Shown here in pieces: positions 1 to 6,538 of a stretch of 7,893 nt of DNA; the first letter of the stretch is position 1, and every line of letters begins with the position of its first letter. The notes below the pieces were generated by a model. It saw nothing but the letters and a program-made list of their open reading frames with translations. It ran no database searches and was not told where the DNA came from. The DNA comes from Bacteroidia bacterium (GTDB lineage Bacteria; Bacteroidota; Bacteroidia; Bacteroidales; Azobacteroidaceae): assembly GCA_025996835.1 (NCBI GenBank), contig BNTU01000134.1:1-7893 (forward strand), read 5' to 3'. The translations under genes and the position numbers were made by a program.

Positions 1-42
1 TATTAACGGAAGAATTATTTATAAATTAAAAAAATAAAAAAC

Positions 43-912
43 ATGAAAGCAAAAAAAGTTTCAATCGTTATGGCATCTCTTTGTGCAACTATGATGCTGC
101 AAGCACAAGTGAAATTATCGTTTAATCCCGACAAAGGAGCGACCTATTCGTATCTCTTTAAGATGGAGCAAACAGGTAAGCAAACTGTTAATGGGCAGGA
201 AATCCCGCTCAACACTTCCATGGATATGCTGTGTGCCATGACGGTGAAAGAGAAAAGCAGCACTGAGGTGAGTTTGGACTATGTCTACAAAGAACTCACC
301 ATGTCTGTGGTGATGCCCATGATGAGCATCAACTACGATTCAAAGAAACCTGTCGATGATTTGGAGGAACCGGAAAAACTCATCGCGCAAATTTTGGGCA
401 GTCTCATCGGCAAAACGCTTAATACGGTGTTTGCGCCCGACGGCTCGGTAAAATCCATTTCAGGATGGCAGGAAATTCTCGCAGATATACAAAAAAGCCT
501 GCCCCAAATGGCGCAACAGATGTCGCCCATGCTTCTGCAATCGTTTAATGACGAGGCAATGAAAAAGATGTTTGAACAGTCGTTCAATTTTTATCCACAA
601 AAAGCGGTAAAAGCAGGCGACAGTTGGACGGGCAACTTTTCGCTTGCCATAGCAGGAATAAGCAGCGACTCGAAAAACACCTACACGCTGAAATCAATAA
701 AGAATAATACGGCAGTGATTGATGTGGTTTCTGTTGCGTCGGGTGACCTGGCGGGCAACGCAACAGGCGAGACAACGCTTGACATCAAAACGGGAATGCC
801 CACAAGTTCCGTTTCCACTCAAACCATTAAAAACGGCAAACTCAATATGCAGGGCGTTGAAATAACAATGGACACCGAGACGAAATCGTCGATGATTTTG
901 CAAAAACAGTAA
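43..912 (+). CDS. Exported DUF6263-like protein, function unknown
   Basis: A 289-residue protein with an N-terminal signal peptide: a Lys-rich start (MKAKK), a hydrophobic stretch to about residue 20, and a likely cleavage after LQAQ (residues 19-22). It should be periplasmic or outer-membrane associated. The remainder is beta-rich with a Met/Gln-rich helical middle (about 150-180) and a YPQKAVKAGDSWTGNF segment (184-199). That segment, a late 'AGDSW' element before a beta-rich C-terminal half, is what I associate with DUF6263 family proteins of Bacteroidota; the family match is from recognition, not a search. No catalytic motif is visible. The start is preceded by an A-rich leader with no Shine-Dalgarno, as is usual in this phylum; only 42 bases lie upstream, so the promoter cannot be judged. 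It is transcribed towards the methyltransferase genes and is probably functionally unrelated to them. Confidence 0.85.
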   Translation: MKAKKVSIVMASLCATMMLQAQVKLSFNPDKGATYSYLFKMEQTGKQTVNGQEIPLNTSMDMLCAMTVKEKSSTEVSLDYVYKELTMSVVMPMMSINYDSKKPVDDLEEPEKLIAQILGSLIGKTLNTVFAPDGSVKSISGWQEILADIQKSLPQMAQQMSPMLLQSFNDEAMKKMFEQSFNFYPQKAVKAGDSWTGNFSLAIAGISSDSKNTYTLKSIKNNTAVIDVVSVASGDLAGNATGETTLDIKTGMPTSSVSTQTIKNGKLNMQGVEITMDTETKSSMILQKQ

Positions 913-914
913 AT

Positions 915-1020
915 TCCTGACTTTGACACTTTTTTTTAATTATTTCTGTAATTATCTAATAATCAATGGAATAAAATTTTCAGGACACCATTTTAGGGTG
1001 TTCCGGTGTCAAAGTCAGGA
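915..1020. repeat. 15-bp perfect inverted repeat spanning the convergent gene ends
   Basis: TCCTGACTTTGACAC at 915-929 is exactly complementary to GTGTCAAAGTCAGGA at 1006-1020, with 76 bases between. The left arm starts 2 bases after the stop codon of the plus-strand gene and is followed by eight T (930-937). The right arm lies inside the last codons of the minus-strand activation-domain gene. It may fold as a shared transcription end for both convergent genes, but the T run follows the left arm and not the completed stem, so it is not a classical intrinsic terminator. Confidence 0.6.
971..1004 (-). terminator. Possible weak terminator of the minus-strand operon
   Basis: On the minus strand GGAACACC (1004-997) can pair with GGTGTCC (989-983) with one bulged A and a 7-base loop, followed by TGAAAATTTTAT (982-971). 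The TAA stop codon of the activation-domain gene (993-995) sits in the loop. The stem is short and the T tract is only four bases, so the call is tentative. Confidence 0.3.
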
Positions 1021-1724
1021 TTGAAATCCGTTTTTGCCTGTTTTTTAAAGCGATAAACACATTGTGTCGCCTCACAAATTTGGCAGGTATAAGGATTAAA
1101 TCGCACATCAGCCCCAATACCGACAATGCCGCTGACCGACTTAACCGGCTGCATCAATGCGCTTTCCGTCAGTCGGACATCCAGCGTTGTGGGCAGTTGG
1201 GCAAATAATTTGTGCTGCTCCACGGTGGGCCAGCCGCAATAGCCGGGGCTGTATCGGTTAGTGATATTCAACCCTTTCGCTTTCACATCATCGCTCAGTT
1301 CTTGCTGGATTTTGTCAATAGCTGCTTCTACCACTACACCGCCCAAAATGTCGGCAATGAAGCCTTTCAACGGTTCGTTGTTGGCAAGCATCACCCGCGA
1401 ATATTGTTCAATACCCACTCCGGCAGTGCAGACAAATGCGGCTACTTGTGTGCTGTGCTTCAATTGTTGAAAGATGATTTTGCCTATTTGGAACGTTGTT
1501 TCGCCGACTGTGAGTTTGCAACCGTCCTGGTCGAAACAAGGATTGTCTAAAATCAGGTACCCGCCCCGAATGTCGTAACAGTCGGCCGTTTCGTCCATCA
1601 CTTCCCTGACCATTGCTGTGATGTCGTCCGGCAAATCGCCTTCATATCCCAACATGGGAGCGGCGGCGTTTGGATTGACCGCCAACTCCCTGTAGGAAAT
1701 ATGATATTCGACAAATTCGTTCAT
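993..1724 (-). CDS. Stand-alone MetH-type cobalamin activation domain protein
   Basis: A protein of about 243 residues resembling the C-terminal activation (AdoMet-binding, Met_synt_B12) domain of cobalamin-dependent methionine synthase. In MetH that domain reductively remethylates oxidised cobalamin with AdoMet. Visible motifs, counted from the ATG at 1724, are RYSPGYCGW at 157-165 (the counterpart of RPxPGY, which includes the AdoMet-binding arginine) and LTESALMQPVKSVSG at 185-199. After these comes a CxxCxxxxC cluster (C214, C217, C222), which I do not associate with E. coli MetH. No methyltransferase or B12-binding domain is attached, so it presumably acts in trans on the corrinoid protein encoded just upstream. 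A GTG at 1736 would add four residues and start 2 bases after the mtaC TGA; I prefer the ATG as the commoner start. The tight spacing implies translational coupling with mtaC. The exact reaction, AdoMet-dependent reactivation or methyl transfer to another acceptor, is inference. Confidence 0.85.
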   Translation of the reverse strand: MNEFVEYHISYRELAVNPNAAAPMLGYEGDLPDDITAMVREVMDETADCYDIRGGYLILDNPCFDQDGCKLTVGETTFQIGKIIFQQLKHSTQVAAFVCTAGVGIEQYSRVMLANNEPLKGFIADILGGVVVEAAIDKIQQELSDDVKAKGLNITNRYSPGYCGWPTVEQHKLFAQLPTTLDVRLTESALMQPVKSVSGIVGIGADVRFNPYTCQICEATQCVYRFKKQAKTDFNPDFDTGTP

Positions 1725-1738
1725 GCTTGCTGTCACAA

Positions 1739-2407
1739 TCAGGCAACTAATTTATCCAACCAGACAACCAAACCTTGCGGGTCTTTGCTGTAAACATCCG
1801 CATTGATTTGTTTGGCAAAATCGTGATTGATGGGTGCACCGCCGATAGCCACTTTGGTCTGCGGATATTTTGCGCGGATGGAATCAATGACAGTCGTCAT
1901 ATTTACCATCGTGGTGGTCAGCAGTGCCGATAGCCCTACAACGGCATCGGGATGACTGTCCAATTCGGCAACGAATTTCTCCGGTTTCACGTCCACGCCC
2001 AAGTCGATTACTTCCCAACCTGCCCCTTCAATCATCATGCAGCACAGGTTTTTACCGATGTCGTGCAGGTCGCCAAAGACTGTTCCCATGATGAACGTGC
2101 CTTTGCGTTTAACTTCGCCCGACTGGAAAAAGGGTTTGAGATGCTGCATGGATGCCGCCATCGCTTTGGCGGAAAGCAACATCTGCGGAACAAAAATCAG
2201 GTTCTCGCTGAATTTTTGTCCCACTTTTTCCATTGCCGGAACCAATGCTTTGTTCAGCAAGTCGCCGGGGGATACGCCTTCTTCCAAGGCTTGTTTAGTA
2301 AGTTCGTCACTGCCCGGTTGTCCCTTCATTTGAGGAGGATAGGGTGCTGCGGCATTCACTTTGCCATTCTCTACGCAGTTTGCGATTTGTTCTAATAAAT
2401 TGCTCAT
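1739..2407 (-). CDS. mtaC: Corrinoid protein, MtaC/MttC type (methyl carrier)
   Basis: A 222-residue cytoplasmic corrinoid protein that should carry the methyl group on cobalt between MtaB and a second acceptor enzyme. It has the two-part architecture of this family: a helical cap of the methionine-synthase type (about 1-95, with LVPAMEKVGQKFSENLIFVPQMLLSAKAM at 55-83) and a Rossmann-like B12-binding domain (about 103-222). The cobalt-ligand motif is intact: GDLHDIGKN, with D113, H115 (lower axial ligand) and G118. GLSALLTTTM (158-167) and GGAP (189-192) supply the other expected cofactor contacts. The first two helices are separated by a proline-rich insert, about residues 21-35 (APYPPQMKGQPGSDE), absent from the classical methanogen MtaC as I recall it. 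The gene follows mtaB after 258 bp of repeats and is followed at 2-14 bp by the activation-domain gene. The A/T-rich leader contains a 12-bp palindrome AATTTTAAAATT (2415-2426). Pairing with MtaB supports mtaC over mtbC/mttC, but the symbol is by context. Confidence 0.9.
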   Translation of the reverse strand: MSNLLEQIANCVENGKVNAAAPYPPQMKGQPGSDELTKQALEEGVSPGDLLNKALVPAMEKVGQKFSENLIFVPQMLLSAKAMAASMQHLKPFFQSGEVKRKGTFIMGTVFGDLHDIGKNLCCMMIEGAGWEVIDLGVDVKPEKFVAELDSHPDAVVGLSALLTTTMVNMTTVIDSIRAKYPQTKVAIGGAPINHDFAKQINADVYSKDPQGLVVWLDKLVA

Positions 2408-2424
2408 ATTATTTAATTTTAAAA

Positions 2425-2520
2425 TTGTTGATTGTTTAATTGTTGATGTTGATTGTTGATTTGATTGTTTGATTGTTGATTGTTTGATTGTTTGATTGTT
2501 GATTGTCTGATTGTTGATTG
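2425..2520. repeat. Degenerate 7/8-bp tandem repeat (TTGATTG / TTTGATTG)
   Basis: About twelve near-identical units of TTGATTG, TTTGATTG or TCTGATTG run through this stretch on the plus strand, so a minus-strand transcript would carry CAATCAA/CAATCAAA units. The tract ends 17 bases upstream of the mtaC start and would form most of its untranslated leader. Seven- and eight-base units alternate, as expected of slippage-prone sequence. It grades into the inverted repeat at 2519, whose first bases (TCTGAACTG) resemble a diverged TCTGATTG unit. Confidence 0.8.
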
Positions 2521-2627
2521 TCTGAACTGTGATTTTAGTGTGATTTATTTGATTTTTATGATTTCCTAATCATGTTCATCTTAATCATATAAATCATATA
2601 AATCATATTAAAATCACAGTTCAGACA
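2519..2627. repeat. Long imperfect hairpin with 19-bp perfect outer arms
   Basis: TGTCTGAACTGTGATTTTA (2519-2537) is perfectly complementary to TAAAATCACAGTTCAGACA (2609-2627). Inside, the left arm holds 9-nt periodic TGATTT units (2541, 2550, 2559) and the right arm holds AATCATATA, AATCATATA, AATCATATT (2583, 2592, 2601), which are roughly complementary to them. The whole folds as an imperfect stem of about 45 bp around a loop near 2566-2582. It resembles a REP- or MITE-like palindromic element. No reading frame or transposase is associated. In the mtaB-mtaC transcript it could slow RNA decay or attenuate expression. Confidence 0.75.
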
Positions 2628-2664
2628 TATTAAAATCACAGTTCAGACAATCACAGTTCAGACA
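2606..2664. repeat. Two 22-bp tandem copies plus a 15-bp partial third copy
   Basis: 2606-2627 and 2628-2649 are identical 22-bp tandem copies containing TAAAATCACAGTTCAGACA. A third, 5'-truncated copy, ATCACAGTTCAGACA, follows at 2650-2664. The array ends one base before the mtaB TAA (2666-2668 on the plus strand). The first copy is also the right arm of the hairpin at 2519-2627, so the single left arm has three potential partners. Confidence 0.85.
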
Positions 2665-2665
2665 T

Positions 2666-4042
2666 TTATAATCCATATTCAGATAAAATAAATTTACTCG
2701 AATCCAACACCGGTAGCATCATTTCGATGAAATCGCTTTCGCTGTCGGGGATGCTGCTTAATTCCTCACGCAATATTGGCAAGTAGCCGGTTTCCAATTC
2801 TGAAAGTTTCATTTTGCCGGATTGCAGGGCTTCTTCTATGATGTCTATGGCTTCCAAGGCTCCGTTGCGGGCGTTTGCCACATAACTTTCGCCGTGTATC
2901 AAGGCTTTGGAAATGCGTATTACATTTTCCGGTGCCAGAATCAGTGCCTGCGGGTCGGTGTAAATGTCGGAATCGACCAACAATTTTTGCAGGATATGCG
3001 TGGGTACTGTTCCCTGTTTCAGGGCTTCGTTCATCAGGCGCACATCGTATTCCAACTGTTCCATGTAAACTGTTGGTGCCATGCCTGCCAGCAGTTTGAT
3101 GTTTTGCACTGATTCGTTGCTCCATAGGTCGGCTGCTGCCGCAGCTATGTTGCCGATGGGGCTGAGGTGGGCGCAGGCAGCGGTTTTTCCTTCCATCGAG
3201 ATAGGTATTCCGGCAATTGCTTTGATGAAAATGCCTTCGTAGCCGCAATCTTTGTGCGGTCCGGTGGCTCCTTCTTCGATGGCAACGATGGAACGAACTA
3301 CGGAGATTACCCGTACCAGAGCAGCGAAAACTCGCGGAATCATTCTTTGTTCTGCCAGCACCATCGCCGTGTTGCCAAACCCACACGCGGTATCGCCTCC
3401 GGCTATTTTGCCGGTTTTGTCCGCTATGGCTTTGATTTTCTGCCACAAAAAACGAATATCTCTTACTCCCAAAACAGCGAGTGCAAACGTAATGGTCTTG
3501 ATGTCGCACATCAACAGAGCATCGTCCGAAACTTCTTTTCCGCCGGTGCTTTCGATGGAGAGCAGGTCGCCGCCTGCCAATGCACCTTTTTCAAACAATT
3601 CCATCATGGGTTCAAGCAGTGCGGATGTTCGCTGTTTGGCGGGACGTTCAAATTCGCGCAAGTCATTGGGTGTCAAACGGATTTCAGACTTTAGACCGTG
3701 CTTTTGGTAATAATCTTCGCAAATCTCGTTCATGATTTTTACCACTTCGATACCGATAGATGGCGTTTTAGTCATCTCGAGCAGGGTTTCCAACTCCAAG
3801 ACTACACCTTTTGAGTTCAGTTCCAAAGCCCGCTGGAGTGCGCCTTCGGCAATGTCTTTGTAATGCCGGTACACATCGGGCAACGTGCTGTCGTTGATAC
3901 TCATCATGGGCAGGGTGAAATTTAATTCGGCATACACCTGTCCGCCGCCGATTTCCAAACCCCGCCGGGTTTTCACCGGATGGGGTGCATTCCCGAAAAT
4001 TAGTTGTTCGGGGTCGTTGATAATTAGTTTTTTGTAATTCAT
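2666..4042 (-). CDS. mtaB: Methanol:corrinoid methyltransferase MtaB
   Basis: A 458-residue cytoplasmic enzyme, close to the roughly 460 residues of Methanosarcina MtaB, which moves the methyl group of methanol to the Co(I) corrinoid of MtaC. Family hallmarks seen: GLEIGGGQVYAELNFTLP (28-45), LSIESTGGKE (161-170), AGGDTACGFGNTAM (214-227), GPHKDCGYEG (261-270) and EGKTAACAHLSPIGNIAAA (284-302). The zinc ligands of the M. barkeri enzyme (Glu164, Cys220, Cys269) are matched by E164, C220 and C266, so the active site looks complete. It starts at an ATG 44 bp downstream of the secreted propeller gene on the same strand, with no recognisable TAnnTTTG promoter in the gap, which suggests co-transcription with the carbohydrate genes. 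MtaC follows after a 258-bp repeat-rich spacer. Methanol is the expected substrate from family and active site; another O-methyl compound cannot be excluded. No mtaA is visible in the window. Confidence 0.93.
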   Translation of the reverse strand: MNYKKLIINDPEQLIFGNAPHPVKTRRGLEIGGGQVYAELNFTLPMMSINDSTLPDVYRHYKDIAEGALQRALELNSKGVVLELETLLEMTKTPSIGIEVVKIMNEICEDYYQKHGLKSEIRLTPNDLREFERPAKQRTSALLEPMMELFEKGALAGGDLLSIESTGGKEVSDDALLMCDIKTITFALAVLGVRDIRFLWQKIKAIADKTGKIAGGDTACGFGNTAMVLAEQRMIPRVFAALVRVISVVRSIVAIEEGATGPHKDCGYEGIFIKAIAGIPISMEGKTAACAHLSPIGNIAAAAADLWSNESVQNIKLLAGMAPTVYMEQLEYDVRLMNEALKQGTVPTHILQKLLVDSDIYTDPQALILAPENVIRISKALIHGESYVANARNGALEAIDIIEEALQSGKMKLSELETGYLPILREELSSIPDSESDFIEMMLPVLDSSKFILSEYGL

Positions 4043-4086
4043 TATAATTAAAAATTTTAAATTAGTAGTTTGAGATGACTTCCTTG

Positions 4087-5436
4087 TTATCTATAGATTT
4101 CAATAACGGACGCAATGGCATCGCTCACACTGAGTTGAATTTTTTGCATCACTAATCCATAGTGACTGCCGACGGGATTAGCCTTTATATTTTCGCCATT
4201 CCAATTGGTCGCATAATTACCCGAATACATCATCCACATCGTTTGTCCGTCTTTGCTGATAAATTTGGATGGAATATTCACAAAATAAGCCTGCTCACCA
4301 AAACTTTTCATGTAGGTGACTAATTTCCATTCGCCTGTCAATGAATTGGACTCCAATATGTAGGTGTTCATTTTTGCACAGGTATTTCCGCCGTCGGTCA
4401 CACACATCAGGTACTTTTTCAGCGGCGCGTTGTAGGTTACCGTTACACAGCCCATGTTATTGTTCCATTCCAACAAGGGTTTGATTTTCGAGAAATCATT
4501 GCTCCATATCGCCTGTCCGTTGGCATCTCTTCCGCCGTAAAATTCCCATTGGGAAGCGTCGTTTATATTTTCAGGCGAAGGGGTCACGCGCAATAAATAG
4601 ACATTATCTCCGGTAATCCAACTGTCGTTCCAGAAGCGAGGTTTCGGGTCGTTGATGTCGGCACCGTGAGCTACCATATAGGCTTTTCCGTCGGGCGAGT
4701 ATTCCATGTTTTTGCCGAAATCCACAAAATGCGGCGAGCCTATTTTTACCGGATAACCATTGATGCCGCTTTCTCCAAAGATGGATTTTTCGGGTGTATG
4801 CGGGCAGTCATTCCACCACATTCCCTTATCGGTCGATGTGCGGAAGCCCACGAAGGGACCTAACCAAGGCCAGTTATAAACCATATCGCCATATTTGGCA
4901 CTCCCTGCGGGACCGAGGCAATAAGTGCCGTAATACCACACACCATTATACATCAGGCTGCCACAGGGATACCGTCCTTCATACGGGAGGGCGGAAGCCG
5001 GTTGTTTGCCCAGACTGTAAACCACCAAACTCAGCGGGTCGTTGCCTTCCATCACTGCCTGTCCGGTAGTGGCAGTGCCTCCGGGCGCACTGTGGCTGTA
5101 TTCCCAACTTCCGTCCAATCGCCATACGCCGCCATCTGTATAAGGTGAATACAAAATATCATCTTCTCCCCATGTCGGATAGAAGGTGTCCGCAAAATGA
5201 AACCCGCTTTTTACACCCAAAAACTTTATTTGACTGTAGGCTTTTGACTGTGGAAACGGACAATCGGAAGGCGTTTCGTTGGGCCATACAAAAGCCTCAA
5301 ACTTCTCTATGACAGGCTTCATCGGCTCTACTTGCACCGTTACTGTTTGTTTCTTTGCATCCCGTATCACTTTCACCTGCGAAAAAAGGGCAAGAGGACA
5401 CAGCAGCATACTCATTATAACAATCTGTTTTTTCAT
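4087..5436 (-). CDS. Secreted beta-propeller-like (GH43/DUF4185-like) protein
   Basis: A 449-residue exported protein with a signal peptide (MKKQIVIMSMLLCPLALFSQ, 1-20) and no lipobox. The sequence reads like a five-bladed beta-propeller of the kind seen in GH43-like glycosidases and DUF4185 proteins. Repeated blade-like elements include FADTFYPTWGEDDILYSPYTDG (81-102), the YNGVWYYGTYCLG strand pair (163-175), GSPHFVDFGKN (233-243), WEFYGGRDANG (297-307), NNMGCVTVTYN (326-336), KKYLMCVTDGG (340-350) and LTGEWKLVTYM (366-376). Aspartates at 83, 92-93 and 101 and Glu45 are candidate catalytic or metal-binding residues, but I cannot assign them. I know close relatives only as uncharacterised proteins in Bacteroidota and Planctomycetota polysaccharide loci. 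It lies 21 bp after the glycosidase gene and 44 bp before mtaB. The A/T-rich leader lacks a Shine-Dalgarno. A role in carbohydrate binding or hydrolysis is inferred. Confidence 0.75.
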   Translation of the reverse strand: MKKQIVIMSMLLCPLALFSQVKVIRDAKKQTVTVQVEPMKPVIEKFEAFVWPNETPSDCPFPQSKAYSQIKFLGVKSGFHFADTFYPTWGEDDILYSPYTDGGVWRLDGSWEYSHSAPGGTATTGQAVMEGNDPLSLVVYSLGKQPASALPYEGRYPCGSLMYNGVWYYGTYCLGPAGSAKYGDMVYNWPWLGPFVGFRTSTDKGMWWNDCPHTPEKSIFGESGINGYPVKIGSPHFVDFGKNMEYSPDGKAYMVAHGADINDPKPRFWNDSWITGDNVYLLRVTPSPENINDASQWEFYGGRDANGQAIWSNDFSKIKPLLEWNNNMGCVTVTYNAPLKKYLMCVTDGGNTCAKMNTYILESNSLTGEWKLVTYMKSFGEQAYFVNIPSKFISKDGQTMWMMYSGNYATNWNGENIKANPVGSHYGLVMQKIQLSVSDAIASVIEIYR

Positions 5437-5457
5437 TTTTATTTAATTTATTTATTA

Positions 5458-6519
5458 TTATTTTGTCAGTGCTTTAATTGTTTCTATTTCCTCCTGCGAG
5501 TAGGGGCTTCCGTCTTTCCGAAATATATCACAAAACCAGATTGGCGGTTCTTCGACATCGGGCAAGGGAGTTTCCCATGTAAAGATGGTGTTGGTCTTTC
5601 CTGCCACCAACCCCCAGCTGATAGCCCCGATATTTTCCGCTTTCAACATCGGCATAATCGTTTGAAAAGTACTGTTGTGGGTACGCGCCATATATTCGGT
5701 ACAAATCATCGGACGACCGTACTGCTTGAGTTCGTTGATGAGGGCGCGATGCCCTTCCGCATCTCCGTATGTGTGGTAGGTGATGACATCGGAGTTTTCC
5801 AACTGATACTTGTTCAAGTTGGTCAAATTAGCGTGCCAATAGCCGGCAGAAAACGGCTGGGTCGGATTGACTGTCCTGCCCCACGTAAAAACTTGTTGCA
5901 ACAATGCAAGACTATTGTCGCCATGACCGCTGTTGCCCGGCTCGTTGTACAAATCCCAGAGCACAATGCGTTTATCCTTTTTAAAGGTCGTCAGGATGTC
6001 TTTTACATATACTTCGAGTTCAACGACCAATGTACTGTCCTCATAAATCAGATTGCCGGGGTCTTGCAGCCACCTTGTATTATGTGCGCCGGGTGTCGGT
6101 TCGGGTTGCTTGCCTGCTTGATAGGTCGGCAGCCAAACGTCATCGAAAATGACAAAAATAGTGGATATGCCGTGTTTGGAAGCAATATCAAGATATTGTC
6201 CAACACGGGCTTTGAAGCCGTCTTTATCGAGTTCCCAAGCCAGATGATGCAGATATACACGCATACAATTCATGCCGATGCCTGCCGCCCAGCCGAGTTC
6301 ACGGTCGATAGTGACGGGGTCGAATGTTTCTGCCTGCCACATCTCCAACTGATTGACAGCGGTACTGGGTATAAAATCGCAACCACGAAGCCAACCCCAT
6401 TGTTTGTACCATTCGCCGGCTTGTTCTTTTGTCCACACTTCACGGACTTTGGACTGCTCGGCACAGCCGAAAAGCATCACGCTTGCGATAAAACATACTA
6501 ATACTAAAACGTTTTTCAT
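5458..6519 (-). CDS. Lipoprotein glycoside hydrolase, GH-A clan (GH5-like)
   Basis: A 353-residue lipoprotein. The signal peptide ends in the lipobox LFGC with C19 as the lipidated residue, placing it on a membrane face. The acidic export signal often seen after the Cys in surface lipoproteins is weak here (AEQSK), so periplasmic or surface location is open. The body is a (beta/alpha)8 retaining glycosidase: MNCMRVYLHHLAWELD (83-98) is the early barrel region, WDLYNEPGN (188-196) carries the acid/base E193, and MICTEYMAR (271-279) carries the nucleophile E275. ITYHTYGD (246-253) and AISWGLVAGKTNT (299-311) supply typical subsite residues. The length covers only a catalytic domain, with no carbohydrate-binding module. 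It would be annotated as a cellulase-family or mannanase/xylanase-like enzyme; the true substrate cannot be read from sequence. It lies 19 bp after the beta-helix gene and 21 bp before the propeller gene, so the three are almost certainly one transcript. Confidence 0.85.
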   Translation of the reverse strand: MKNVLVLVCFIASVMLFGCAEQSKVREVWTKEQAGEWYKQWGWLRGCDFIPSTAVNQLEMWQAETFDPVTIDRELGWAAGIGMNCMRVYLHHLAWELDKDGFKARVGQYLDIASKHGISTIFVIFDDVWLPTYQAGKQPEPTPGAHNTRWLQDPGNLIYEDSTLVVELEVYVKDILTTFKKDKRIVLWDLYNEPGNSGHGDNSLALLQQVFTWGRTVNPTQPFSAGYWHANLTNLNKYQLENSDVITYHTYGDAEGHRALINELKQYGRPMICTEYMARTHNSTFQTIMPMLKAENIGAISWGLVAGKTNTIFTWETPLPDVEEPPIWFCDIFRKDGSPYSQEEIETIKALTK

Positions 6520-6538
6520 ATTGATGATGTTTATTTAT

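Noticed and set aside
930..937. T8 run as an intrinsic terminator for the plus-strand gene
   Set aside because: No stem forms immediately upstream of it; the only complementary arm lies 76 bases downstream, so the standard hairpin-then-T order is not met.
2408..2665. CRISPR array
   Set aside because: The repeats are adjacent or 9-nt periodic with no unique spacers of regular length, and no cas gene is present.
2766..3509. A 247-codon minus-strand frame overlapping mtaB
   Set aside because: Arg/His/Ser-rich out-of-frame translation of the mtaB coding sequence; the mtaB frame carries all family motifs.
4043..4086. Separate promoter for mtaB in the 44-bp gap
   Set aside because: The minus strand has TAATTTAA-like sequence but no TAnnTTTG element with an upstream TTTG at the right spacing; not strong enough to call.
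5332..6501. A 389-codon plus-strand open frame opposite the glycosidase gene
   Set aside because: It is antisense to a clear GH-A lipoprotein with catalytic motifs, has low-complexity Phe/Cys-rich sequence at its start, and crosses the propeller gene boundary; it is a shadow frame.
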